DNA from: Coprinellus micaceus
Lineage: Eukaryota > Basidiomycota > Agaricomycetes > Agaricales > Psathyrellaceae
Direction of reading: 5' to 3'
NCBI GenBank assembly: GCA_951394405.1
Contig: OX596343.1
Location: 558,001-622,000, forward strand
DNA length: 64,000 nt
A model generated the notes under the pieces. It did not search any database, had not been told where the DNA came from, and was given only the letters and a program-made list of their open reading frames with translations. Of the stretch, positions 10,340 through 21,357 are shown one piece after another; the first letter of the stretch is position 1; each line of letters begins with the position of its first letter. The translations under genes and the position numbers were made by a program.

Positions 10340-11875
10340 TCAGTTCTCCATGTCGACATCTTTGGATTCGGGTTGCCCAGCGGGTTCTTCAGCTGTCTGC
10401 TCGACACCAATGCTACCTGCCAGTCTCCAAACGTTGTTGGCAGTGGCTTTCCACAGCCGAATCCTCCCATCGTTCCCGGCTGAAGACAGGACTGTTCTGT
10501 AAAATGCATCAGACGACTGATGCAGGAAAGTGGCTGAAGACGTACCCTGTGATGTTCCATTCAACTCGTCCAACAGCAGACCTGAAAGGAAGTTGAGCGG
10601 GTCGATGGACGCTCGAAAGAAACACTCGCACTTATGATGGTCAAAGTCACCAACGCTAGCAGCAGTCCACTTGCCATCCTCGTGCATGGCATCATCATCA
10701 CCCGTGTCCTCTGGAGGGGGCTTCAACTTCCATATCCTCACATGCCCATCCCGGCCTGCAGTGGCAATGAGGTGATATGACCGGCCGCACGAAGGTGCCC
10801 ACGCCACGGACGTGACAGAGTAGAAAGGCAGGCTGGGAGTAGCGCTTTGTTGTGTCAAGTCGCTCCCGCCAGCCAGGTTGGAGTTTGAGCTCGCAGCAAA
10901 CCCAGTAGGCCCCGACCCTTCCAAAGTGAGCAGAACATGCGATCTGCGGGAGTTGAGTTGGATGATCTTGACGACTCCGTTGTTCCCAGCACCAGCAGCG
11001 ATAATCTCTCCCCAGTACGGGTCTTTACACCATGAAAGTGTCCACCCTCCGTCGGCTTCCCTGTTGCCAAGCCCTGTACGAGCAGGAGGGATTGAGGATG
11101 CTTGTTGGGTTTCTCTGAGCGCCTGGGCAACGAGGGTGGCGGATGCTCCATCAAGCGTCGCGTGGGTTTGTGTGGGAGTGGCGAGAGCGGCTGACTGAGC
11201 TCGTGTAACGTGCGTTGGGGAGGGGCCAGGAGCAATGTTGGCGATGTCAATCTCGTCGATGAGTTGCCATGATGAGAGGGTAGGCTGTTCGAGGCATTCA
11301 TATATGCGCAGGATGTTGTCTGTCGCAATTGTTGCCTTCAAAGCTGTACATGAGCCAAACTCCGCTGAACACAACTCGAACGTACCAGCTTCAACCCGAA
11401 ATGGTGAGGAGCGAACTCGACTGCGCGAATCGTCCCTCGAGCGTCATGCAGGATAGCTCTTTCTACCCAGCGTGATGACGACGGTGACCCGCCGTATGCG
11501 GTATTGGTGGCATTGTTGAGATGGCTTGCCTGTTGGTCACCTGGCGTTGGGACGATCTGCTCCCAAATCTTCACTGTTCTGTCGAAGGATGCCGACGCGA
11601 TGATAGAGCCGAACTCCGGATGAGCCCAGCTTAATTTCGATACGGGTGCGTCGTGAGCCTTCCAATCGTCCTCAACGGACCAAGTTCCGCCACTTTCTTC
11701 CAAACGCCATACCTTGACGCTGTGGTTCGCGTTGAGCAATGATCAAAGGGGGGAGGAGGCAGAGAACGCACCGTTGATCGAGACTGCAGGTGGCTAATCT
11801 GAGCCCGTAGAAGTCGTAGACAGCATCTGTGACGAGGTCACTGTGTGCATTCGAGATGAGCCCTGTCTGGATCAT
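10340..11875 (-). CDS. SEH1: Nucleoporin SEH1, WD40 protein
   Basis: WD40 beta-propeller shared by the Nup84/Y-complex of the nuclear pore and the SEA/GATOR complex at the vacuole. Exons (minus): 11875-11772, 11719-11386, 11335-10632, 10581-10546, 10496-10340; 444 residues. Diagnostic stretches: LATCSLDQRVKVWRLEE in the first blade, WAHPEFGSIIASASFDR, an FGLKLATIATD block, ATAGRDGHVRIWKL, and the last-blade motif TVLSSAGNDGRIRLWK. A low-complexity insert of about 60 residues lies between blades near residues 165-225, longer than in yeast. The 36-nt fourth exon encodes the VGRVEWN segment. The ATG at 11875 is only 91 bp from the divergent F-box gene 1, so the two probably share a promoter. Confidence 0.93.
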
Positions 11876-11966
11876 GGTGGTCAGAGGCGAAGGCGATCAC
11901 GACACCGTGCTCAGCATTGATGGCGACGTCAACGCACCGTCCTCGGACGCTTCATCACAAACCACC

Positions 11967-13302
11967 ATGGCGTATACCCTCCCTCTGGAACTCACTCTAT
12001 TTATTATCTCGAACATCGACAAGTCCGAAGACCGAGAAACGCTCAAAAACTTTTCGCGGACGTCGTCTGTATTTCTTGAACCCTGTCAACGAATACTCTT
12101 CTCCCAGATCCACCTCAGGACCTCCCAGTTCCCGAGTCCACAAGGTGTAACACCTGGAGGCCGCCTCCTTAACCTACTCTTGTCTTCTCCGAGACTTATA
12201 CCCTACATGAAGCGAATCACCATCTCCGACTTCGAAAACCCATGGGCGAGCTGGTTACCTGGCGACCTCAAGCTCGTCGAGGCGCTGGATAAGCTGGATC
12301 TGAAGAAAATTGAAACCTTCGAGCTTAAACGCAACTACCGAGCAAAGTGGGTGCTCCTCTCTCAGCCCGTGAGGAGAGTCATCGTCGAGATATGTCAATC
12401 TCCTGCTCTCGTCGACCTGTCGCTCCGGTGGGCACCTCTCGCGCTTGTGAGCGTCTGTGGGCCTTCTCTGAAGCGGCTCAGAGCCCACGACTGCGCAACA
12501 GGGGCTTATGCCGCCGACATTACCCCGGTTCGACGTTCTGCAGATATCGGCCTCGACAGTCTGCAGCTCTATCATCCCTTCGACTTGGCCGGCGTCATTA
12601 AATATCTTTTGGATCCATCGACCCAGGTTCGACTTGAACACCTGCGGACCCTGCACGTCACGGCGTCCGTCGGGGACGACTATACCCGACTTCCTAGGCT
12701 GCTCCAGCACTGTCAAAACGCCCTAGAGGTGCTAACGCTGGAACCTTGTACCGATACCGGTGTGTCTACGTCTGTAACATGTGCCAGGTTCTGATTGTTC
12801 AGCAGTCGATGGTGCTGAGCATGCCCTCTGCATCCCCAGCTGCCCCAAACTCACCATGCTCGATCTCGAGGTGGACGCCACCACCCCCAATGCTTCTGGA
12901 GAAAGGATCTGTCTTGCTTGGACTGCCAGGGCAATCTTCAGCATACCGCCATCCAACAACATCGAGACCATCCGCCTCAAGCTGACATTCGACCTCTCCG
13001 ACGTCCCAGGCGAACTGAACGGGGCAACGGGAACCGTGTTGTTCTCATCGCTTCGAAGCATTAGCACATCCATCCTCCAATCAGGGTCGTTTCCCCACTT
13101 GAAGAGCCTGGATGTTGAGATTCATTCGACCAACCCCGATGACGACGACGTCGAGAGCATTCGTACATGGGTTCTCACCGCGCTCGCCACCCCTTTTAAA
13201 AAGGACGTTCTCCGCTTGAAAGCTTTCCCCCGTACGTACCCCATCGAATTTTAATAATTCTAACTCAATGACGTGCCGTTAGATCCTGACTACACCCGCT
13301 GA
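11967..13302 (+). CDS. F-box/LRR-like paralogue 1
   Basis: Exons 11967-12759, 12803-13231 and 13283-13302 give 413 residues. The N-terminus (LPLELTLFIISNI..., then C, F and P-C-Q positions about 30 residues on) has the F-box-like pattern of basidiomycete proteins; such proteins couple substrates to SCF ubiquitin ligases through Skp1. The rest has leucine-rich segments such as SPALVDLSLRWAPLALV and HLRTLHVT but no strict LRR consensus. Paralogues occur at 16192 and, broken, at 33154-36365, and share the first intron site after a TLxPC motif. The last exon is my choice: a GTACGT donor and a strong branch site support splicing at 13232-13282; without it the frame stops at 13254. Substrate unknown. 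Confidence 0.75.
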
Positions 13303-14091
13303 CTCCTACCGTTGGCAATGGTACTTAGCATCTACCTAGCCTCGGGGTTTTCATGAACCACTTCATTTCGTGCGGCGCTCGTGGGTAGCCTAGATAGAAG
13401 CATAGATATCCGATATTCTGTTCAAGTTCCCCTATCCTCAGGCTCTTGGCTCTTCCAACCTGCCTCTTAGACTTTATTCCATTCTCGCACAACCAGAGGG
13501 CTTCGGAGCCCTGCACAAGCACGACCTGCTTTGGACAGATAAATCGCAATGATTGGGATTTGGGTGGGAAGCAAAAGGAGGGATTTCCTGTTACATAGGA
13601 GCATGCCATAGAGCCCCGAGCCCCCATTTGAGGATGAATGCCAAAGAAAGAAAAAAAGAAAGAAAATAATAATCGTAGTTCCGGGATCCTTCAGTAGTGC
13701 TTCATGGCCTGCGCGTCAGTCCAATGGGTAGCTGCCACCGCTACCATACACCTCAGGTGCTCGAGGTTGAGGAAAAGAGAAAGCCTTGTGCCCGATCGGA
13801 CACGAAGGGTTTTCGGCGCGGGTAGCGGTCACTGGTCACTTGATCTACGAGGAAAGAGGTGAGGAAGAGGAGCCTGTTTCGAAGGGACCGTACCTTCGGC
13901 TTCTGACCCTAGAGCTGCCAACGATACGGCCCTGGGCTCCTTCTGGTTGCCTGGGATCGTGACGACCGTACTAAACGATAGAACCCGTACTACCTGCCGA
14001 GGAGCGCTTGATGACCCGGAGAGCAATGGTCCAAGGGCGAGACGACCAATAGATGACCCCCATCACGATGTAGCATGGCTCGAGACCAACT
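13303..14091. other. Intergenic interval downstream of F-box gene 1
   Basis: No convincing gene. A 100-codon minus-strand ATG frame (13325-13627) has no recognisable motif. An A/G-rich tract (AAAGAAAGAAAAAAAGAAAG) lies near 13645. Confidence 0.4.
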
Positions 14092-14161
14092 TATGGCGTT
14101 CAAATGTGACATTTATTATTTCTCCCTCTATATAGCCTTTCGCGCGATATTGGACCTGATT
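14092..14161. repeat. Outer left arm of large imperfect palindrome
   Basis: Inverted copy of 16081-16150, the promoter and leader region of F-box gene 2, nearly identical over about 70 bp. It includes an inverted copy of the TATATAG box at 14128-14135. The arm is cut at 14161 by the insertion at 14162-15179 and resumes at 15187. Confidence 0.9.
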
Positions 14162-15179
14162 CCCAGTGAAAGTGCCAGGCGCCGAAAACAATCGTCAACA
14201 ATTCTCAGCCACCCGATCTGGCGAATCTACTCAGCATTGCTGATCGTTGTACAAAGCTGCAAAATGGGCCACTTTCTATCCATCGGAACAGCTCGTAGAA
14301 ACCCAGAGGCATATAGCAAGAAATACTATAATACAACGAAACATACACTAAATGATAAACAAGCCACCGGCGGATATCGTCGACTGCGAGGAACCGCCAA
14401 GTCGGAAAGGTACGAGAGGGAATAGGAAAGGAAAAGACTCACCCAACAAGCGCGAGCCATCCTTCGAGGTGACGCCGGCGTGGTGGACGCAGAGCTACGC
14501 AGAGGGGCACCTAAACGTGTGTGTGTCAGATGGGTAGGTGGCGAGCCCGGGGCGGGAAGGACTCACCAAATCAGGCCGCAAGCGGACCTGGACCTCTCAA
14601 GGATGAGAGTCGCCATGGCGAGTTTGAGGAGGCCCGCCGTAGTCAAGAGGGTCACTTTACCTCAGAGAGCCACTTTGGCCTTGGGCGGGGTGTTCGGTTC
14701 AACGTTGCTGAGCTTGGGAGGGGTCGCAAGGGCCGAGGACAAGATCTGACCGTAAACGTGAACTCGCGTGCTCGCTGTCGGTGCTCATCGCTATGTCTGG
14801 GTCATGGCGGGGATAGAAGAACGAGTGGCGGAGGGACGTCGCTCGCATACTGAGGAAGGCGAGGGGGTACATGGACAAGTTGGTGGAGGGACTTGAACGT
14901 TTGAACCAAGGCAGACTACTGACTTGCTTGGGGCGCGGATTCCCAAGGCAAGTACGCTTCCCAGGATCATATTGTCAAAGAATGAATTGATATACAGGGA
15001 GGGCGTAAGAAGGGTTCAGGATTCTGTGGGCGGCTGTGGATGGTTGTGGGTGATCGCAAGTGGCCCAGCTTCGGGCGCGTGGCTCTCGATTGCTGAGAGT
15101 AGCCGTGGAATATCGCATCAACCCACGCTCCGCCGACGATTGTGCTGGATTTCTTCGGGCACTTGGCGTTTTCACTGGG
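14162..15179. mobile_element. 1,018-bp non-autonomous DNA transposon-like insertion
   Basis: Ends are inverted repeats: CCCAGTGAAAGTGCCAGG at the left and the complement of CCCAGTGAAAACGCCAAG at the right, 10 perfect bases then mixed matches over about 23 bp. It is flanked by a direct repeat CCTGATT at 14155-14161 and 15180-15186. The uninterrupted sequence in the opposite palindrome arm (near 16074-16088) carries this site once, so the empty site is visible inside the same window. No transposase frame is seen inside. The 7-bp duplication (8 bp with one mismatch) suggests a hAT-like or related family, but I cannot name it. Confidence 0.82.
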
Positions 15180-15378
15180 CCTGATTTTGGCCCTTTGGAC
15201 AGTGATTTGACTCTATTGTGGAAATGTGTGATATCGGGGGAAAATGTCTTCGATTTCGCGAGGGACTTGGTGTCGCGCGATATTGACGGGACTTCCTCGC
15301 GATGTCGAGTTGGGTCTCGCGATATCGAGTTGCCTCCCGCGATTTCAAGCCTCGCAATATTGAAACTTCGCGATATCG
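15180..15378. repeat. Inner left arm of the palindrome
   Basis: Inverted copy of about 15893-16087. Close to identical near 15187-15340, then decaying toward the centre. Carries inverted copies of the 20-bp TCGATATCGCG repeat. With 14092-14161 it makes an arm of roughly 260 bp; the spacer to the right arm is about 515 bp. Confidence 0.88.
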
Positions 15379-15892
15379 TGATTCTGAGGGATCATCAAGC
15401 ACGTCATGGACACGCCTTCGACCAGGTGAGACTACCAGAGCCGGGGGCCGACGAGCTCAATAACTTTAACGTACACCGGGGCACTGTGTACATGGGCAGG
15501 TCATTCCAAGGATGATGGTGGAGTGTATGACTTTGGAAATTAGGAGTAGAACTCCGGGAGGATGGTATGAGGCCAAATAAGCGCCCATGACTTATCAGTG
15601 GTGGCTTCAAGCACGTGCAGTGTGAGCCGCCGACCCCGCACATAGGCGCCCGTGGCTGGGGCCGCTTGCAGGTCATCATGATTGCCGACCAAGTGAGTAC
15701 CATGTACTACGCATAGCTACTAGCCTCCGTGCGTCAAGGAGGTACTCTGTGCCTTTAAAGGTGTCACTGGGTAGTAGCCCGTACCCTCAAACTAACCTTG
15801 AACTAACTCAGCAGAGTCATGACACTGACCCTCGGCCCTAACAGTCTCATGTAACTCTCAAACATATATTCATGAGGATGACCACCAGTAAT

Positions 15893-16150
15893 AGCGCGAA
15901 GTATGGATGTCGCGAGCCTCGATATCGCGGGAGGCAACTCGATATCGCGAGACCCAACTCGACATCGCGAGGAAGTCCCGTCAATATCGCGCGACACCAA
16001 GTCCCTCGCGAAATCGAAGACATTTTCCCCCGATATCACACATTTCCACAATAGAGTCAAATCACTGTCCAAAGGGCCAAAATCAGGTCCAATATCGCGC
16101 GAAAGGCTATATAGAGGGAGAAATAATAAATGTCACATTTGAACGCCATA
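15893..16150. repeat. Right arm of the palindrome, including promoter of F-box gene 2
   Basis: Pairs with the two left-arm pieces. The inner part is an array of about 20-bp units starting at 15919, 15939 and 15959 (core TCGATATCGCG or TCGACATCGCG) and a looser unit at 15981. The outer part leads into a TATATAG box and ends about 40 bp before the ATG of F-box gene 2. Confidence 0.88.
16108..16114 (+). promoter_or_regulatory. TATA box of F-box gene 2
   Basis: TATATAG 84 bp before the ATG at 16192, inside the right palindrome arm. Confidence 0.6.
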
Positions 16151-16191
16151 CCAACTCGGCGCATCATCGACACGCTCGATCTCGAACCGCC

Positions 16192-17502
16192 ATGACCTCC
16201 CTACCGCCCGAACTCATCTACCTCGTAATATCTGCCGTCGCCGACAGAAAGGACTACAACTCGCTCAAAAACTTCTCTGTGACATGTTCCGCGCTCCGTG
16301 AGCCCTGCCAAATCCCCCTCCTGTCCCATATTCGGGTCGCCATATCCCATCCTCGAACTTCAGATTCAGTGGCCCCACCAGGAGAACGTCTTCTCGAACT
16401 CCTATCTTCAACTTCAAGGATCGTATCCTACGTGAAGAGTATCACGATGTTCAACCCCGAACCTCGCTGGGCCGGGTGGCTGGCAAACGACAGGAAGCTC
16501 GCCAAAGCGCTGGACCAGTTCGATCTGGCCAAGATCGAAGCTTTCACGTTCCTTTGCACCAATTTGGGGACCTTCAAGAGCCTCGCCGAGTGTCTGAAGG
16601 AAACCATTGTACGGATCTGTCAGTCTCCTGCCCTCCAGACCCTTTCGCTGTCGAGGGCGCCACTAGAGCTTGTACGGGCCTGTGGGTCGTCTCTGAAACA
16701 CTTTCGAGTTGAGAACTGCTATGAACAGGTCAATGGCGAGGGAATACCACCCCTTCGTGAGTCCCAGGTCGTCTCTCTGGACAGCCTCCAGCTCGACTAC
16801 CAGCCCAATCTAATACCTACGCTACACTTTATCCTCCGCCATCCACATGTGATTCGCGTGGACCAGCTACGGACTTTGCACTTGGCCATGACCGCCGGGG
16901 ACGATGGTGAGGACGCCATGATGGTATCCTTGGTCCAGGCTTGCCGAAAATTTCTGGAGACCCTGACGCTCGTACCTTGTTCCTACGTTCGTGCGTTGTT
17001 CACTCATAACCTACCTGGTGAGGCTCATTATCATTTAACAGTCAATCCGGCCGAATCCGTGTTACGGCGGATTCCCCGCTGTCCGAACCTCACCACACTT
17101 GGCATCGAAGTGAACGTGGCCAGTTTCTCAGGAGATTGTCCAGAGGGGACAGCATTCTTTTTTGAGAGCTTGGCTCCTTCAAACGCCATCCAAGTCATCC
17201 GCCTCCAACTACGTTTCAATCTCCGTATCTTCTGGGGCAACCTCACGGGAGGATGGAGCGACATCTGGTCCGGTGCCCTCCGCAGAATTGGTATCTGCGT
17301 CACAGCGTTTCCTCACCTGAGAACATTCATCCTCGAAATCCATTCCCCCGACAATGATATCGAGGCCATTCGGGCTTGGGTCGTGGAGGCGCTCGCTATC
17401 CCCCCAGAAAAAACATCCTCGATGTCGCGTGAACATATATCCTCTCTCTCCCACGAACTCGTTCAGGGTGTTCGCGCCCCGGTCAGATTTCCTGACCCTT
17501 AA
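16192..17502 (+). CDS. F-box/LRR-like paralogue 2
   Basis: Exons 16192-16990 and 17042-17502 give 419 residues. N-terminus LPPELIYLVISAV, then NFSVTCSALREPCQ, is the F-box-like segment; later leucine-rich parts (SPALQTLSLSRAPLELV, QLRTLHLAM) align with paralogue 1. The 51-nt intron I place at 16991-17041 is a multiple of three and open, so the frame also reads through; the paralogue's intron at the same site is the reason to splice it. Start is the first ATG of the conserved segment, 84 bp after a TATA box. Likely an SCF substrate adaptor; target unknown. Upstream sequence is one arm of a palindrome, so the promoter exists in inverted duplicate. Confidence 0.75.
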   Translation: MTSLPPELIYLVISAVADRKDYNSLKNFSVTCSALREPCQIPLLSHIRVAISHPRTSDSVAPPGERLLELLSSTSRIVSYVKSITMFNPEPRWAGWLANDRKLAKALDQFDLAKIEAFTFLCTNLGTFKSLAECLKETIVRICQSPALQTLSLSRAPLELVRACGSSLKHFRVENCYEQVNGEGIPPLRESQVVSLDSLQLDYQPNLIPTLHFILRHPHVIRVDQLRTLHLAMTAGDDGEDAMMVSLVQACRKFLETLTLVPCSYVRALFTHNLPGEAHYHLTVNPAESVLRRIPRCPNLTTLGIEVNVASFSGDCPEGTAFFFESLAPSNAIQVIRLQLRFNLRIFWGNLTGGWSDIWSGALRRIGICVTAFPHLRTFILEIHSPDNDIEAIRAWVVEALAIPPEKTSSMSREHISSLSHELVQGVRAPVRFPDP

Positions 17503-18007
17503 CCTCTTCCGGGCCACCTCTCCTCTTTCTTGCACTTGCTCGCACCAATACCGGCCTCAACCACTAGGATAATCTCCGTTGCACAAGAAAGTCCTGTTGG
17601 AACGGTTTCTCCGATGATTTATGGATGGGGTTTTGGTACGAGGCGAAGGTCAAAATAGCTGGGGAATTTCTTCTTGTGTAGGAATTTTATGTACGATGGA
17701 GCGTTCATTACAAGTTCTTACTTCTGCGGGAAGGCGCTCATGGGTTTGCTTGTGGGACCCTCCAGTGTAATTTAAGGTGTGCGGAAAAGCGATGTGCGCC
17801 TAAGCGATGTACGTCATATTGCATTGGTTGGGAGATTTCGTGTGGAATGTTGCCCTGTACGCGTCCTTGCGTCGGCCATCCTGTTCAAGTTGATTGACAG
17901 CTACATATACCGGGCGCCAAATGTTTGATCGCAACTTGTTGACCTTGTACCCTAACCACCACCTCGAATTCCGTCAATCAACCAAGTCGTCTCTAAGTCT
18001 CTCGACG
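17503..18007. other. Intergenic interval
   Basis: 3' flank of F-box gene 2 and promoter of the next gene. Nothing else recognised. Confidence 0.5.
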
Positions 18008-19372
18008 ATGGCTTATCTGACGCGAAGAGCAATCGTAAGTTCGCATGCGAATGTGAACTGCGGGTCTTGTACATGCTAACCTCACTTGTTTGGAATTTCA
18101 GTATCGGATATCGAACCAGCTCCGAGTCTGGGCGGTGCGCTCCCCTGTGTTGGGGCATCCCCTCGATGTCAGCCGGGTACGGCCAGGGTCGCTCGTTGCC
18201 TTGCAGGCACCGAGGCCCCACTCGAAGCTGCACATAAGAGCCGTCTCCTCCAGCGCCGATGAGACTGCTGGCAGTTCGTCATCGCGAAAGGTTCGGCAAC
18301 GACGGATATTGGCGGCTCTGTCTAGTGCTCAAATATTCTGTCTAGACGCATATGCGACGTATTGTCCATACTTTGGATCCCGACAGACTTCGCTCAGAAG
18401 ACCTAGTTGACTTTTCCGGGTTGGGACAAGCCCGCATCCGTTTCACCTCTAAAGAAGCACGCGCCTCCTGGTCGAATGACTACGCGAGGGTCAAGTACTA
18501 CAGTACATCCGACCAGGTAGACGTGCCCTTTCCTGCAAACACACAGGGGTTCCTCTATTTTCTCCGGTCCCCCCATTCTCATCCTGCCGCCGGGGAGATA
18601 CGGTTCCGCGTGGTCAGGCCAGAAGACTCGAGTCTACCTGCTACACAGTCCTTTTTACGGGGGTCGGATTTAATGGTGGATCATCGGCATAGTCCCTGGA
18701 GGATTCACCTCACCACTGTCTTCACAGGATACCCTGCGATATGGCGGAAACTGGTGGACGAAGGGATCGTCTCACTAAATAGGGCAGTGGAGCTGGAGGG
18801 CCTCGTTCCCAAACGCATTTATCGACGGTCTAAAGTTCTAGACAGCATCACAGATCCATTTATCCTCGACTTGGGGAATTGCATCCCCAGAGTGATGCTT
18901 TTGCACAACGAAGGCATTTTCCGTGGTCCGCTGTTTTTGTCTCTGACGCGACCCAAGCAGGATACTGGGCCCAAAGGATTCAGTACAGGAACAACTTCCG
19001 GTCTGTACAGTCTCACAACGACTTCCGCCCACGGTTTTGCACCACCTCTGACGCGCGGTTGTACCAGGGAAGGCATTGGTCAGGTTCGAAATGGCCAAAT
19101 TTGCCCACAAACGGGGCGCTTCCGATTCCATTCCCAAGGTCGTCCTTCGAGTTCTCAAAATAGTCGAGCCCTCGAAGGCGGAAGATGCCGAAGTCGCTAG
19201 TCAAATTTTCCAGGAAGGCCAGCTGGTTCAGAGATATGATTTCCGGACAGGGAAGACGGCAGGGCCGTGGTGGATAACCCGGGGTGGTGAGAATCGCTTC
19301 ATCACTCCGACGTCGAAGAAGCTACTGGAGGAGATATACCTTCCGGCAAAGAACTCTGGTTCAGCGGCCTGA
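18008..19372 (+). CDS. Uncharacterised paralogous protein P1, presequence-like N-terminus
   Basis: Exons 18008-18034, 18102-18290, 18346-19000 and 19068-19372 give 391 residues; all phases match. I do not recognise the family. The first 30 residues (MAYLTRRAIYRISNQLR...) are Arg-rich with no acidic residue, like a mitochondrial targeting sequence. The conserved core, shared with P2, has RGSDL, PWRIHL and AAGEIRFRV motifs near residues 145-190. A separate C-terminal module, after a phase-1 intron at a Gly, starts GKALVRFE and contains ASQIFQEGQLVQRY and a GPW motif. No transmembrane segment or known catalytic motif. P2 follows 675 bp downstream in tandem and a decayed copy lies at 50.9-51.3 kb. 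Mitochondrial location is prediction by composition only. Confidence 0.75.
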
Positions 19373-20047
19373 AGATTTTCTTCGAATTCTGGAAGACAAC
19401 TTGTGGACGGTATGTCTGCTGGTCTTTCAATCCGTTCATTTATTGACAGCACGCACTTCTGCTTCATGTGATACAGAGGGGCGCAGTTGTGCAAGCTGTG
19501 GCCGAGAACCACATTAACATCTACCTATTAATTATGTGGACGGCTTGGAGTCGTATTCGAATAGCAGCAGTGGATAACGATACCCTACATTTCTCTCAGA
19601 CTTCTGGTGCCCTGCTGATAGCCCCTCTACCTTGCCATCGGGCGCACCCGAACGTTCTATAACTATAACTCATGGAGTGAGCCCATCGCCTCGTATCCGG
19701 CGCACTGTGACGGCCGGTATGGAGGCAGCGACTGAAGAGTAGGAATGGGACGCGAATGCTGGAGACTGCGGGCTCTAATTTGTGCTGTGAGGAGTTGTCG
19801 ATCGCACCTTGAGCGTACCTTCTACGACTTTACCTCAAGTTAACAGCCGATAAAGGCAGGATGGTGTACAGTTAGGGTCCGAGTTTTCATGGGCGTCAAG
19901 CACTTGATGCCATCAGGCTCTGAACTTGGACAGCGACCACCACGAAGTTCGCACTGGGTCGAGGCAGCGACACCGCCTGACGCGCCGACCAGTTCTTAAC
20001 CATCGAAAAAACTCACTTAGAGGAACCTTTCACAAAATTTACAAGCC
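19373..20047. other. Spacer between P1 and P2
   Basis: No supported gene; presumably P1 3' flank and P2 promoter. Confidence 0.5.
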
Positions 20048-21357
20048 ATGTCTCTTCTGTCGCGTTATGTTACCGTGAGTTTGTGTGAGCTGACCTACTT
20101 GTTTTCATACTCATGCGCTTTTCGGTTCTCAGAGGAACGTTCACGGCGTTTCCTGGATAAGGTCGTGGGCTCTATCGGCCTCGAACTGTACTAGGAACTC
20201 CAAGCGGGACCAAGGGGTGGCCTGGGGTACGCAACACCAGCGAGTAGTTTCATCCTCTGCGCTCGATGAAGTGGCACCAGTTACCAATGCAACAAAGATG
20301 GTCAGTGCAATTCAATCACTGTACACACGCGCCCTGCACTCTACGACTCCCTTAGGGCAGAGCCCCGTCCCGAATGGTATCGACCCTGAATCCCGGTAGT
20401 CTCGGTCTCCAAGACCTGTTCGATATCTCGGGTTTGCACAATGTCAACTTCGTTCTTCCCTCCGAGCACTCCCGTTATCCCCCACAACCACGACGAACCT
20501 ACATCACCTACACTGGATCGACGGCAGCAGGGCGTCCCATCCCATTCCCTGAAGGAACGCGAGGCTTCCTCTACTTTCGTCGTTCTGAGTATTCTCATGC
20601 GGCTGCTGGAGAGATCCGATTCCGCGTCATCCGAGCTGAGGACTCCGACCTACCTGCCGCTGAGTCCTTCTCTCGGGGGTCGGACCTTCTTCATAGCAAC
20701 AGCTTTACCCCCTGGCGCATCCACCTCATACATGTCGGACAACAGTATCCCGCCATCAAGGACTCACTCGTCAAGGAAGAACTCGTCACTCCGACCCAAG
20801 TCGCAGAGATAGAGCGCCTGACTTCAGGCATTTCTATAGGGTCCCGTCGAATACTGGAGGACGTCCGTGCTCCGTTCCTAATCGATCTGGGAAACCCTGA
20901 GCCTGAGCTCGTCATTCTCCATGAGGCAAGCATGTTCTGGGGAAAGGTGTATCTCTACTTTTGCACCCCGATGAAGCAGGCTAGGGCCAGTCATCCCCCC
21001 ACAGGTTCGCCCTCTGGTAAGATATGCATTTACACTTCCGCGACATCCTCATATGACAGGACACTTTAAGGAAAGGCGCTCGTCAGGTTTGAAGTTATCA
21101 ACAGTCAGCCAGTGGCCACCAGCAAGAATACTACGCCCCGTGTTCGCCTCGTTCTACGTGTCCTCGAAATTGTTGAACCTCCCAAACCCGAGGACGCAAA
21201 GCTCGCCAGCCAGATTTTCAAGGAAGGCCAACTGGTACAGGCATATAACGTCAACTCACAGTCTACGACTGGGCCGTGGTTCCCCAAGAATCCCAGTCGG
21301 TTTATCACACCTCATTCTATGAGGGTGTTAGAGGAGACCTACCTCAAAACATCCTGA
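20048..21357 (+). CDS. Uncharacterised paralogous protein P2
   Basis: Exons 20048-20074, 20133-20300, 20356-21016 and 21071-21357 give 380 residues, with intron positions equivalent to P1: after codon 9, before the STLNPGSL segment, and at the Gly before GKALVRFE. The N-terminus MSLLSRYVTRNVHGVSWIRS is again Arg-rich and free of acidic residues. Shared motifs: RGFLYFRRSEYSHAAAGEIR, SFSRGSDLL, PWRIHL, LRVLEIVEPPKPEDAKLASQ and EGQLVQAY. The variable first two exons against a conserved core fit a cleaved presequence. Function unknown; the C-terminal module may be a separate domain since it is conserved even in the decayed copy near 51 kb. The start ATG at 20048 begins the 9-codon first exon common to both paralogues. 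Confidence 0.75.

Noticed and set aside
15060..16072. Matching protein frames on opposite strands (15060-15515 plus and 15803-16072 minus) sharing CVISGENVFDFARDL
   Set aside because: The match is the palindrome itself read on both strands, not two related genes.
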